From assembly GCA_026005015.1 (NCBI GenBank), contig BPKG01000001.1, forward strand, positions 1,740,501 through 1,804,500: a stretch of 64,000 nucleotides of DNA, given 5' to 3'. Numbering within the stretch: the first letter of the stretch is position 1; the number at the start of each line of letters is the position of its first letter. A model generated the notes under the pieces. The model ran no database searches. It had not been told where the DNA came from and saw only the letters and a list, made by a program, of their open reading frames with translations. Both the position numbers and the translations under genes were made by a program. This stretch comes from Burkholderiales bacterium. Its GTDB lineage: Bacteria; Pseudomonadota; Gammaproteobacteria; Burkholderiales; UBA6910. This document shows, one piece after another, positions 25,480-33,476 of the stretch.

Positions 25480-26034
25480 TCAGCCGATCTCCAGGATGCG
25501 GTCGCAGACTTGGTCCAGGAATTCCCGCTCGTGGCTCACCACCAGGATGGCGCGATCGGAGCTCCAGGACCGAAGCGCCTCCGCCAGCGCTGTCTCGGCC
25601 GGAGGATCCAGGTTGTTGGTGGGCTCGTCCAGCAGCACCAGATCCACCGGCGCCGCCAGGCAGGCCCATACCTGGAAGAACTGGCGCTGGCCGCCGCTCA
25701 GGATATCCAGGCGGGCTCGCAGCAGGGGCTGCAGGAAAGCGGGGAGGCTCTCCTGGTCGGCGCCGGTCAGTTCGAGCAGGTCCCGGGCCGAGACGGGAAG
25801 CCCCGCCACCGGCGCGCCGTGCTGGCGATGGTAGGCGATGCGGGCGCCCGCGGCCTTGACGATGCGGCCGGCGAAAATCCGCGCGAGGCCCGCCACGGCG
25901 TTGAGCAGGGTGCTCTTGCCCGAACCGTTCCTGCCCCAAAGCCCCACCACCTCGCCCTGCATTACCCGCAGGGAGACGGGGCCGACCACGGGCGCGCCGT
26001 AGCCGGCCTCCAGGTCCAGGAGTTCGAGGAGCAC
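25480..26034 (-). CDS. znuC: Zinc/manganese ABC transporter ATPase (ZnuC-like)
   Basis: A 184-residue ATPase, short for ZnuC (usually 220-250). It shows Walker A GRNGSGKSTLLNAVAG, signature LSGGQRQFFQVWACL, Walker B LVLLDEPTNNLDP and the switch His in VVSHEREFLDQV. I chose the GTG at 26034 (AAGGG five bases upstream, then VLLELLDLEAGYGAPVVGPV). The frame is open far upstream, but that part is Gly/Pro/Arg-rich shadow coding opposite another gene. Its stop abuts the permease start. It lies between the Cys-repeat protein gene and znuB. Confidence 0.85.
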   Translation of the reverse strand: MLLELLDLEAGYGAPVVGPVSLRVMQGEVVGLWGRNGSGKSTLLNAVAGLARIFAGRIVKAAGARIAYHRQHGAPVAGLPVSARDLLELTGADQESLPAFLQPLLRARLDILSGGQRQFFQVWACLAAPVDLVLLDEPTNNLDPPAETALAEALRSWSSDRAILVVSHEREFLDQVCDRILEIG

Positions 26035-26090
26035 TTCGTCCCTTACGCCCGGGTTTGCGGGCGCCGGGGGCGCCGGAGCCGAACGGCGCG

Positions 26091-26525
26091 TCAATGATGG
26101 GCCCTCATGCCGCAGTGGGTGTTGATGGACAATCCCCGGCAGTCCTGGCGCAGCCGCTTCTCGCATGCCGCCATGTCCCGGCCGGAGGCCAGGCACTGGG
26201 CCGCTGCCTCGTGGGCGGCCGCCATCCTGAGGTGCTTGTCCCGGAGGGCGGCCGTGTCCTCCGCCTCCCCCTTCGCCACCTTCATGCCGCAGCGGCGGCC
26301 CGCCGCGACGCCCTTGCACGCCTCTTCCAGCGCCCGGACGCATTCGGTGAGGGGCGCGCCCGCCCGCAGGCATTCGGCCGCGCCCCGGTGGGCCGCGGCC
26401 ATCCTCTGGTGGCCGGCGATTTCCTCCTGCACCTCGTGCTGCCCAGGCTTGTCCTTGGCCGCCAGGGCGAAAGCCGCCGGGCAAGTGAGCAACCAAAAAG
26501 CAAACAGCAGGGGGGATCGCTTCAC
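26091..26525 (-). CDS. Periplasmic protein with two Cys4/His2 repeats
   Basis: A 144-residue secreted protein of unknown family. The signal peptide (MKRSPLLFAFWLLTCPAAFALA) is followed by two repeats, residues 39-81 and 98-140. Each begins H-x2-MAAAH and has four cysteines with identical spacing: 52, 62, 70, 79 and 111, 121, 129, 138, so steps of 10, 8 and 9 in both. Each ends in a CGM motif. The repeat period is 59 residues. The protein ends RAHH. This looks like a duplicated helical metal-binding or disulfide-linked unit. It sits between znuA and znuC in the zinc island, which suggests a periplasmic zinc chaperone or storage role. Eight regularly spaced cysteines in the periplasm could equally make four disulfides, as in helical hairpin Cys-motif proteins. 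Confidence 0.75.
   Translation of the reverse strand: MKRSPLLFAFWLLTCPAAFALAAKDKPGQHEVQEEIAGHQRMAAAHRGAAECLRAGAPLTECVRALEEACKGVAAGRRCGMKVAKGEAEDTAALRDKHLRMAAAHEAAAQCLASGRDMAACEKRLRQDCRGLSINTHCGMRAHH
26106..26411 (-). repeat. Coding tandem repeat, two units of about 43 residues
   Basis: Unit 1 covers 26283-26411 and unit 2 covers 26106-26234. Each encodes a Cys4/His2 block with identical cysteine spacing, and the period is 177 bases. It lies inside the secreted repeat protein gene. Confidence 0.7.
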
Positions 26526-26537
26526 GATAACCTCCTT

Positions 26538-27554
26538 TCATCCGTTGTGGAATGCTTCGGGCTTCGCGCCTGGCGTCGTCCGGCCCACGTTCAAGGACGA
26601 AGGGGCGTCGGGCTCACCCGTCCGCGACGGGGCGGAAGCGGCCGCGAGCAGCCGCTCCAGGGTGTCGTCGAACAGGCCGAAGAGGTCCTTCGCCTTCTCC
26701 GAGCCGCCCACGGTATAGGGCAGCACCACCTGGGGAATCCCCGCCTGCCGGGCGAACCACTCTGCGGCCCTCGGGCTGTTGTAAGGCGCCCGGATCACCA
26801 TCCTGGCCGGTTCGCGCTTGTGCGCCTCCAGCAGTTGGGCCAGGTGGCTCGCCGTGGGCTCGATGCCCGGCTTGGGTTCCAGCGCCCCCACCTGCTTGAG
26901 ACCCAGCCACGCGTTCAGATAGGGAAAGCCCTTGTGGTGCACGATGACGGGGGTGCCCCTGAGGGGCGCCCCTTGCGCCTCCCAGCGGCTCATCGCCTGC
27001 TGCCAACGGCCGGCGAAGTCCCGGTACCGGGATCGGTACCGGGCCCCGTGCTCCGGGTCCAGCTCGGCCAAGCGCTGGGCGAGGGCCTCCCCGACCTTGA
27101 GGATGTTGCGCGGGTCCAGGTGGATGTGGGGATTGCCCGCCGGGTGCTGATCCCCCAGGGAGCGGTCCAAGGTGGCCGGCACTTCCAACAGGGTCACGTA
27201 GCGGGACGCCTCGAAGTAGCCGGGCTTCCCCGGCTGCACCTTGGGATTGCCCGCCTCGGCGAAGAGGATGGGCAGCCAACCGATCTCCAGGTCGGCGCCG
27301 GTGCATACCGCGAGATCGGCCCGGCGAAACGCCGCCAGGAGGCTGGGCTTGGCCTGGATGCGGTGCACGTCCTGGAAGGCGGTGGTGGCCTCGTACACCG
27401 AGACCCGCTCTCCCCCCAGCTCCCGAACCAGCGCCCCCCACTCCGGCTCGCAGGCGAAGACCTGGAGCGCCGCCTGGGCCGGGGCGAGGGGAAAGGCCAT
27501 GCCGGCGCCCATCAGCAGCAGCCCCACAATCCATCGAAGCCATGCATGCATCAT
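26538..27554 (-). CDS. znuA: Metal-binding protein of zinc/manganese ABC transporter (ZnuA-like)
   Basis: A 338-residue cluster A-I metal-binding protein. The signal peptide is MHAWLRWIVGLLLMGAGMA and ends near PAQAA. Typical motifs are LQVFACEPEWGALVRELGGE, the first His region DVHRIQAKPSL, ADLAVCTGADLEIGWLP, GNPHIHLDPRN and VHHKGFPYLNAWLGL. The His-rich metal loop of many ZnuA proteins is absent. ATG 27554 has TAGGAG upstream; a longer frame to 27659 is antisense to the porin tail. Its position in a znuABC set with a porin supports zinc. Manganese cannot be ruled out from sequence. Confidence 0.87.
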   Translation of the reverse strand: MMHAWLRWIVGLLLMGAGMAFPLAPAQAALQVFACEPEWGALVRELGGERVSVYEATTAFQDVHRIQAKPSLLAAFRRADLAVCTGADLEIGWLPILFAEAGNPKVQPGKPGYFEASRYVTLLEVPATLDRSLGDQHPAGNPHIHLDPRNILKVGEALAQRLAELDPEHGARYRSRYRDFAGRWQQAMSRWEAQGAPLRGTPVIVHHKGFPYLNAWLGLKQVGALEPKPGIEPTASHLAQLLEAHKREPARMVIRAPYNSPRAAEWFARQAGIPQVVLPYTVGGSEKAKDLFGLFDDTLERLLAAASAPSRTGEPDAPSSLNVGRTTPGAKPEAFHNG

Positions 27555-27564
27555 AGGTCGGCTC

Positions 27565-28956
27565 CTAGAACTTGTGGGCGCCGTGGGCGCCCAGGACCAG
27601 GATGTACTGGAGGAAGAACTGGTCGTCCGGCTCCCCCTGCCGAGACTTGTCCCGGGCATACTGTAGCCGTACCCGGCTGAACTCGGTGGGGGACCAGTCG
27701 ATCATGGCGGTGTAAAGCTCGGGGTTGTAGGGACCGAGGATCGGGAAGTCGGCGGCGGTAAGCGTTCCGTTCAGCACTTGGCCGATGTTCACCCGGTCGT
27801 GCTCCAGCCGGTCGTAGCGGACGCCCACCCGCCAGCGGGGCATGAACTGGTACACTGCCTGGGCATACCAGCCGTACTGGCGGGAGTCGTAGCGGTCTTC
27901 CAGATTGGCCCCGTCTACGTCGAAGGCCAGGGTGCCTTTCTCCTTGGACCGAAAGACTTCGGCCTGGAGCTTGAAATTGCGCTCCGTGGGGTTGCCCAGG
28001 GGCGCCCACTTCCACACGAAGTCGGCGATCCACAATTTGCTCCGGCCGGAAAAGGCGTTGGCGACTAGGCGGCCCGCCGAGTCCTCGTCCTCGTACACCC
28101 GCTCCTTGGGGGAGGTCTGGAGATAGGCGAGGCCCAAGCGCCAGTTATGGCTCGGCCCCAGGTCGCCCCCGATGCGGGCGAACGCGGTGCCCAGGGAGGC
28201 GCCGTTCTTGTTGCGCTCCGAACCGGGGAATTCCTCGCTGCGGGCCGCCTCGCCCCCCAGCTCCAGGAAAAAGGGCGTCGGCGCCAGCCACTTGAGCTGT
28301 ACCCCGTCGTGGCCCAACTGTTTGCCCAGGAAAGCGCGATAGGGGAGCGGCGCGTCGATGAAGTCCCAGGCGTGCTGATGGATTTCGTTCTGGTAGCCGA
28401 TGCCGGAGAAGAACCGGCCGCCCTTCAGGGTGAAGCCCCGAGGCAGGGACAGGGTTTGAAAATACGCCTCCTCGATCTCCACCTCGTTCTCGGGGGTGTA
28501 GGCGGCGGTGAAAAAGCCGCGGAAGTACGGGTCCACGTTGGCGAAGAGGTTGAGTTCGGATTCCACCAGGCTGAAGCCCCGCTCGCCGGGCCCCACCTCG
28601 CCGCCGCTGGGGATGAAGCCGTTGATGCGATAGGTTTCGGGATCCTGCTTGAGGCTGGCGTAGCGGCCCTGGAGGATCAAGGAGGCGCCCGGATTGAAGG
28701 CGTTCTCGGCCCGGCGCTGGGTCACGGCGGCGGCCTGGCTCCGGGCCTGGGCCGCCTGCTGCTCGGCCTTCCCGGCCTTGGCCTCGGCCTCCTTGAGCCG
28801 CTCCTCCAGCGCCCGCAGGCGCGTTTCGTAGTCTTGCTTCATCCGCTCGATCTGGCGGCGGATCTCCTGGATGTCGGCGCTCGATTGGGCCAGGGCGGCA
28901 GGCGCGACGCCAAGCGCCAGCGCCACCGCCGCGGCGGCAGGTTTGAATCGGTACAC
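27565..28956 (-). CDS. Porin-like outer membrane protein with N-terminal coiled coil
   Basis: A 463-residue outer membrane barrel protein. The signal peptide MYRFKPAAAAVALALGVAPA is cut near ALAQSS. Residues 25-80 form a coiled coil (IQEIRRQIERMKQDYETRLR, LEERLKEAEAKAGKAEQQAA), as in some trimeric porins. The rest is a beta barrel rich in alternating aromatic residues, ending in LQYILVLGAHGAHKF with a C-terminal Phe as required for assembly. It lies 11 bases upstream of znuA in the same operon, so it may be the outer membrane path for zinc. The family is seen in metal-uptake loci of proteobacteria; the substrate is inferred. Confidence 0.82.
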   Translation of the reverse strand: MYRFKPAAAAVALALGVAPAALAQSSADIQEIRRQIERMKQDYETRLRALEERLKEAEAKAGKAEQQAAQARSQAAAVTQRRAENAFNPGASLILQGRYASLKQDPETYRINGFIPSGGEVGPGERGFSLVESELNLFANVDPYFRGFFTAAYTPENEVEIEEAYFQTLSLPRGFTLKGGRFFSGIGYQNEIHQHAWDFIDAPLPYRAFLGKQLGHDGVQLKWLAPTPFFLELGGEAARSEEFPGSERNKNGASLGTAFARIGGDLGPSHNWRLGLAYLQTSPKERVYEDEDSAGRLVANAFSGRSKLWIADFVWKWAPLGNPTERNFKLQAEVFRSKEKGTLAFDVDGANLEDRYDSRQYGWYAQAVYQFMPRWRVGVRYDRLEHDRVNIGQVLNGTLTAADFPILGPYNPELYTAMIDWSPTEFSRVRLQYARDKSRQGEPDDQFFLQYILVLGAHGAHKF

Positions 28957-29008
28957 GGCGAATCTCCCTGAAAAAAAGTTGACCGAGCCGGCGGAGCCGG
29001 CCGTTGCG

Positions 29009-29383
29009 TCAAGCGAGCCTCAGGGAGCGGGGCGGCGGGGCGCGCTGGAGAAAAGGAACGTAAGGCGCGTGAACGAAAGCATAGGAGAGAAGGGCCGGCG
29101 CCACGGCGGCCGGCGCGCAAGCCCCGGGCGGAGGCGCGTACCCCGGCGCCGCCGCTCCCAGGGGCGCATGGGCGCCGAACAGGTCGCAGTCGGCACGCTG
29201 GGGCTCGCCCGGGGCGCCCCCTTCCCCGTGGCCGTGGGCGTGCCCGTCGCCATGACGGGCACCCTCTTCGTGCCCGTGGAGCGGCATGTCCCCGAACAGG
29301 TGGCGGAGCCCGTGGGCGTAGCTGCCCACGGGCCCGACGGCCAGCAGCAGGGCGAGGAGGGGAAGGAGAAGGCGGAAAGCCAT
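29009..29383 (-). CDS. His-rich secreted protein of the zinc island
   Basis: A 124-residue small secreted protein. The signal peptide is MAFRLLLPLLALLLAVGPVG. A His-rich stretch follows, with about ten histidines in 33 residues (GLRHLFGDMPLHGHEEG, then GDGHAHGHGEGG). The C-terminal part is Pro/Ala-rich, with two cysteines (RADCDLFGAHAPL and PPPGACAP) and a final FLQRAPPPRSLRLA. The His cluster suggests metal buffering. It resembles short DUF2946-type proteins found near copper or zinc genes, but I am not certain of the family. It lies 19 bases after the DUF3299 gene and about 50 bases before the porin. Confidence 0.65.
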   Translation of the reverse strand: MAFRLLLPLLALLLAVGPVGSYAHGLRHLFGDMPLHGHEEGARHGDGHAHGHGEGGAPGEPQRADCDLFGAHAPLGAAAPGYAPPPGACAPAAVAPALLSYAFVHAPYVPFLQRAPPPRSLRLA

Positions 29384-29402
29384 GGTCCGATCGGTTATGG
29401 GA

Positions 29403-29903
29403 TCAGTCCTTCACCGGCTCGGCGTCGGTGAGCCGGTAAAAAATGCCCATGGGATCGTTCTTGAGCACGGCGAAGCGGCCGGAGAGCACCACCGGCTCGT
29501 AGGTGAACTTGACCGGCACTTTGGATTTCACTTCCACCACCGAGTCCGGTCCGGCCGGCAAGCAGAAGGGGCAGGTGGGCGGCAGCGAGCTCAGGATGAA
29601 ATGGGTCTGCTTCTCGCCGGCGGAAAGGGGCAGCATGAAGCCCTGCAGCTTCACCTCCTTCTTATCCAGGACGAGGATATTGTCGGAGAACTGGGGCACC
29701 ATCTTGCCCTTGTCCTTCACCATCTCCACCTGCTTGAGGGTGCGCCAGGACACCACGCCCTGAAGCTCGGGGAGCGGTTTGGGATTCAGCGCCTCCGGCG
29801 GCACCGGGGGCGAAAACGGGTCTTCCTTAGGCGTCTGCGCCAGGACGGCGACCGAGGCCAGGGAGAGCGCAGCCGCCAGCGTCATGCCGAATCGTCTTGC
29901 CAT
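29403..29903 (-). CDS. DUF3299 periplasmic protein
   Basis: A 166-residue DUF3299 protein. The signal peptide (MARRFGMTLAAALSLASVAV) ends near LAQTP. Motifs include VSWRTLKQVEMVKDKGKMVP, LDKKEVKLQGFMLPL, and the conserved cysteine pair in SSLPPTCPFCLPAGPDS. The permease gene starts 4 bases upstream. The same association, a MacB/LolE-like permease with its ATPase and a DUF3299 protein, occurs in the Zur-regulated PA4063-PA4066 operon of Pseudomonas aeruginosa, as I recall it. The CPFC pair could bind zinc or act as a redox site. Confidence 0.85.
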   Translation of the reverse strand: MARRFGMTLAAALSLASVAVLAQTPKEDPFSPPVPPEALNPKPLPELQGVVSWRTLKQVEMVKDKGKMVPQFSDNILVLDKKEVKLQGFMLPLSAGEKQTHFILSSLPPTCPFCLPAGPDSVVEVKSKVPVKFTYEPVVLSGRFAVLKNDPMGIFYRLTDAEPVKD

Positions 29904-29906
29904 GGA

Positions 29907-31118
29907 TTAACCCTCCGCCAGTACGCGGGCGATATCGGTGCGATAGGCGCGCCACGCCGGAAGCAGCGCGGCGGCGAGCCCCACCCCCAGGGCCAGGGCG
30001 ATCAGCCAGAGTTCCCCGGGCACCAGGGTGAATCCGGTGATGTCCGCCTGGCGCGCCGCCCGCAGCCAGGCGCCGAGCCCCTCCGCCCCCAGGTGGCCGA
30101 GGGCGAGCCCCAGCAGCCCGCCCAGGCCCGTGAGCAGCATCCCCTCCAAGAGGAGCAGCCCGAACAGGCGCCCGGGCCCCGCCCCCAGGGTGCGCATGAT
30201 GGCGAGATCGTAGCGCCGCTCCTCCAGGGCGTTGTACAGGGCGATGAACACGCCGAGCCCGGCGCCGGCGATCAGCACCAAGGCGAAGGCCCGCAACACG
30301 TCGGCGCCCACCCCCAGGAGCTGGAACAGGCGCGCCGTCTCGAAGGCGGGGGAGGCCGCCTGCAGGGCGCTCTGGCTGTTCACCCAGCGGGGAAAGGTGA
30401 CCGCCGCCAGGGGCGAAGCGTACTGGATGAGGAGCGCCGTCAGCTCCTTGCCCGCGTCCCAGTCGGGCGTGCCATCGGGCAGCAGGGGAACCTCCGCGCC
30501 TTCATGGGCGTGCACGTCCCACACGCTCTCCACGGCCGTCAAGATCAGCCGGTCCAGCACGGTGCCGGTGGGCGCCAGGATCCCCACCACGTCGTAGGGA
30601 TGCTCGTGGTGCTCTTCCCCCGCTTCGGCGATGCCATGGACCCCGGAGAACGTGTCCCCCACCTGGAGCCCGGTGGCGCGGACCACTTCCGCCCCCAGCA
30701 CCGCCTCCAGGGGATCGAGCCACAGCTCGCCCTGGACGATGCGTCCTCCATAATGCTCCACCAGGTCATGGGTCGTGCCCACGATGCGGAAGCCCCGGTA
30801 GTTGTCTCCCAGGGCGAGGGGGATCGCCTTCCCGACCGCCGGGTTGGCTTCGACGGCGCGGGCATCTTTCAAGGGGATGTTGCCGGTGGGCACGTCCAGG
30901 TGATAGACGGTGGAGAGCACGAGCTGCAGGGGGCTGCCCTTCGCCCCCACCACCAGGTCGATGCCCTCCGCGTCCTGCAGCATGCGCCGCTCCAACTGCT
31001 CGGTCACCAACATGAGCACGGTGATGGAGGCGACGCCCAGGGCGAGCAGCAGCAGGTTGAGGGCCGTGGCCAGCTTGCGGCTGGCCAGATAAGCGAAGCT
31101 GATCTTGAGCACGCTCAC
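29907..31118 (-). CDS. MacB/LolE-like ABC transporter permease
   Basis: A 403-residue FtsX/MacB-superfamily permease. Four membrane helices are seen: ATALNLLLLALGVASITVLM near the start, FALVLIAGAGLGVFIALYNA, LLEGMLLTGLGGLLGLALGH and GELWLIALALGVGLAAALLP. Between helix 1 and 2 lies a large periplasmic domain with the His-containing GTTHDLVEHYGG and GEEHHEHPYDVVG. The start is a GTG at 31118 in a 4-base overlap (GTGA) with the ATPase gene. With that ATPase it should form a mechanotransmitter-type system, not a classic importer, linked here to zinc homeostasis by gene context. Confidence 0.87.
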   Translation of the reverse strand: MSVLKISFAYLASRKLATALNLLLLALGVASITVLMLVTEQLERRMLQDAEGIDLVVGAKGSPLQLVLSTVYHLDVPTGNIPLKDARAVEANPAVGKAIPLALGDNYRGFRIVGTTHDLVEHYGGRIVQGELWLDPLEAVLGAEVVRATGLQVGDTFSGVHGIAEAGEEHHEHPYDVVGILAPTGTVLDRLILTAVESVWDVHAHEGAEVPLLPDGTPDWDAGKELTALLIQYASPLAAVTFPRWVNSQSALQAASPAFETARLFQLLGVGADVLRAFALVLIAGAGLGVFIALYNALEERRYDLAIMRTLGAGPGRLFGLLLLEGMLLTGLGGLLGLALGHLGAEGLGAWLRAARQADITGFTLVPGELWLIALALGVGLAAALLPAWRAYRTDIARVLAEG

Positions 31119-31753
31119 GCTTGTTCCTCCAACCGGTATTCCTTGCCGATGCGGCTGCGCACCCGCTGGTCGTGGGTGGCGATCACCAGGGTGGCGCCGC
31201 AAGCGGCCGCCTGGGACTCGAGCAGGTCGATCACCTGGGCGCAATGGGCGTCGTCCAGGTGGGCGGTGGGCTCATCGGCGAGCAGCAACCGGGGCCGGTT
31301 CACCACCGCCCGGGCGATGGCGGCCCGCTGGGCCTGGCCCTGGGACAGCTCCGGCGGTTTGGCGTCCGCCCATGCTTCGATGGACAGGGTGCGCAAGATC
31401 TCCCGCACCCGCGCCTCGTCCCGGGGCAGCCCCGCCAGGTACTGGGCCAGCCGCAGGTTGTCCAGGACCGAGAGGCTCGCCACCAGGTGCAGCCGCTGGG
31501 GCACGAGCCCCACGTGCCGGCCACGGAAGCGATCCAGCGCCGTCCCGGACAGCTCGTCGAGGGCGCAGCCGTTCACCTTCACCCGGCCTTGCGTGGGCCG
31601 CAGAATGCCCGCCAGGATGTGGAGCAAGGTGGTCTTGCCGCTGCCGGAGGCCCCGGTGAGCAGCCAGTGTTCCCCGGGGGCGGCCTTCCATTCGGGGATC
31701 GAGAGCACCAGGGCGTCGCCGTAGCGGTGCTTCAGATTCTCGATCTCGAACAT
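31115..31753 (-). CDS. MacB/LolD-like ABC transporter ATPase
   Basis: A 212-residue ATPase. Walker A is GASGSGKTTL, the signature is LSQGQAQRAAIARAVVNRP, Walker B is LLLADEPTAHLD and the switch is VIATHDQRVRSRI. The signature Ser-Gln-Gly instead of Ser-Gly-Gly is a known variant in LolD-type proteins. It is the first gene of the nine-gene zinc island and follows the DAHP synthase gene by 22 bases, so the island may be read from a promoter within or before aroF. No operator like those near the Fur-family gene was seen here. Confidence 0.88.
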   Translation of the reverse strand: MFEIENLKHRYGDALVLSIPEWKAAPGEHWLLTGASGSGKTTLLHILAGILRPTQGRVKVNGCALDELSGTALDRFRGRHVGLVPQRLHLVASLSVLDNLRLAQYLAGLPRDEARVREILRTLSIEAWADAKPPELSQGQAQRAAIARAVVNRPRLLLADEPTAHLDDAHCAQVIDLLESQAAACGATLVIATHDQRVRSRIGKEYRLEEQA

Positions 31754-31775
31754 CCGTCTTCGTGGGCGGGTTCCT

Positions 31776-32831
31776 TTAAGCGACCCGGCTCGCCCGGGCG
31801 GCGGGCGTCCAGCGGTCCAAGGAGCGGCCGAGGGCCCGGGCGATGGCGTCCAGGCTGTCCACCAGATCCTTCAACTCCTGGGGAGTCAAGGCCTGGTCGG
31901 CGTCGCACCACGCCTCGCACGGGTTGGGGTGCGACTCGATCAGTAGCCCGTCGGCGCCCGCCGCCACCGCCGCCCGGGCGAGCGCCGGCACCATCCAGGC
32001 CTTGCCGCCGGCGTGGGACGGGTCCACGATCACCGGCAGATGGGTCTCCTTCTTGAGCACCGGGATAGCGGTCACGTCCAGCACGTTGCGGTAGGCGGTC
32101 TCGAAGGTGCGGATGCCCCGCTCGCAGAAGATGATGTCGTGGTTGCCACCGGCGGCGATGTACTCCGCCGCCATGAGCCACTCGGTGATGGTGGCGGACA
32201 GCCCCCGCTTCAGGATCACCGGTTTCTTCACCCGCCCGACCTCCTTGAGCAGGTCAAAGTTCTGCATGTTGCGGGTGCCGATCTGGATCACGTCCACGTC
32301 GAAGGCGAGGAAGGTGTCCAGCATGCGCACGTCCATGAGCTCCGTGACGATGGGCAGCCCGTAGGCGTCCCCCGCCTCCCGCAGCATTCTGAGGCCGTCG
32401 ATCCCCAGCCCCTGGAAGGTGTAGGGGCTGGTGCGGGGCTTGAAGGCGCCGCCCCGCATCAGCCGGCAGCCCGCTTCCGCCACCCCCTTGGCGGCAAGGC
32501 GCATCTGCTCCGGCGTCTCCACTGAGCAGGGGCCGCCGATCACCTGGACCGCGCCGCCGCCGATGGGCACGCCCCTCGCCTGGACGACGGTGTCCTCCCG
32601 GTGCCACTCCCGGGCCACGATCTTGTAGGGCTTGAGCACGTGGATCGCCTGCTCCACGCCGGGCATGCTCTCGAACATCTCTTCGGTGAGCTTGCGCTCG
32701 TCGCCGATGGCGCCGATCACCGTGCGCTCGGTGCCGCGGGAAATGTTCACGCCCAGCCCCGCCTCCCGGATCTTGCGCACCACCGCCTCGACCTGGGCGT
32801 CCGAGGCGTCGTTGCCCATGATGATGATCAT
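31776..32831 (-). CDS. aroF: 3-deoxy-7-phosphoheptulonate (DAHP) synthase, type I-beta
   Basis: A 351-residue DAHP synthase of the beta type, the first step of the shikimate pathway (phosphoenolpyruvate plus erythrose 4-phosphate). The N-terminal 70 residues are a ferredoxin-like regulatory domain (MIIIMGNDASDAQVEAVVRK). The barrel has VIGGPCSVETPEQ (metal Cys), GGAFKPRTSPYTFQGLG, IQIGTRNMQNFDLLKEVG, KPVILKRGLSATITEWLMAA, VIVDPSHAGGK and a final DQALTPQELKDLV. Start ATG 32831 fits the family. It is same-strand with dksA (59 bases apart) and with the zinc island below. The metal centre may bind zinc, iron or manganese. Confidence 0.93.
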   Translation of the reverse strand: MIIIMGNDASDAQVEAVVRKIREAGLGVNISRGTERTVIGAIGDERKLTEEMFESMPGVEQAIHVLKPYKIVAREWHREDTVVQARGVPIGGGAVQVIGGPCSVETPEQMRLAAKGVAEAGCRLMRGGAFKPRTSPYTFQGLGIDGLRMLREAGDAYGLPIVTELMDVRMLDTFLAFDVDVIQIGTRNMQNFDLLKEVGRVKKPVILKRGLSATITEWLMAAEYIAAGGNHDIIFCERGIRTFETAYRNVLDVTAIPVLKKETHLPVIVDPSHAGGKAWMVPALARAAVAAGADGLLIESHPNPCEAWCDADQALTPQELKDLVDSLDAIARALGRSLDRWTPAARASRVA

Positions 32832-32890
32832 CGGTCTGGTCCTTTCATCGCCGTAATTGCCGGAAGCGCCGGCAAGCCGCGCCCGCAGGT

Positions 32891-33334
32891 TCAGTCGCCG
32901 TAGGTCCGCTCCCGCCGCTCGCGCCGCTCCTGAGCCTCGATGGACAGGGTCGCCGTAGGGCGGGCGAGCAGCCGGGCGATGCCGATGGGCTCGCCTGTGT
33001 CTTCGCAATAGCCGTAGGAGCCGTCCTCGATGCGCTTCAGCGCCGCGTCGATCTTGTGCAGGAGCTTGCGCTCCCGGTCCCGGGTGCGCAGCTCCAGGGT
33101 GTATTCCTCTTCCAGCGTGGCCCGGTCCGAGACGTCGGCCACCGCCTCCACCTTCTTCAACTGGGCGCTGGTGGCGTCCGCGTTGGCGAGGAGCTCCTCC
33201 CGCATGGAGAGCAGCCGCTGGCGGAAAAAGGCGAGCTGCGCCGGGCTCATGTACTCTTCGGGGGGCGCGTTGAGCAGTTCCTGCTCGCTCAGCAACGCCG
33301 CCTGGGCGTTCCTGTTCGTCGATTTGCGGGTCAT
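32891..33334 (-). CDS. dksA: DksA-family RNA polymerase-binding factor lacking the full zinc finger
   Basis: A 147-residue DksA-type factor that would bind the RNA polymerase secondary channel with ppGpp. The coiled coil holds SPAQLAFFRQRLLSMREELL, then DVSDRATLEEEYTLELRTRD (with the DxxDxA-type tip) and LLHKIDAALKRIEDGSYGYC. The zinc-finger region is CEDTGEPIGIARLLARPTAT and LSIEAQERRERRE, so three of the four zinc cysteines of E. coli DksA are replaced. This form is common in alpha- and betaproteobacteria and needs no zinc. ATG 33334 has a strong AAGGAGGTG site. Its nearness to a zinc-limitation island may be coincidence. Confidence 0.88.
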   Translation of the reverse strand: MTRKSTNRNAQAALLSEQELLNAPPEEYMSPAQLAFFRQRLLSMREELLANADATSAQLKKVEAVADVSDRATLEEEYTLELRTRDRERKLLHKIDAALKRIEDGSYGYCEDTGEPIGIARLLARPTATLSIEAQERRERRERTYGD

Positions 33335-33476
33335 GACGCACCTCCTTTCGAGCCGCGGCGGCGCGCGGCCCTCGTGCATTCGTGGCGATTACGTGTCTGC
33401 GCCATGCGAGTCTCCTGTCGTCCGTGGCCATGGGGCAGGGCTGGGCGAAATCCCCGGTTTCCCCTTGAGCACCCCA

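Noticed and set aside
31754-31775. Zur box before the zinc operon
   Set aside because: The 22-base gap after aroF has no palindrome, and no TGCAA-N5-TTGCA copy was seen in the island's gaps.
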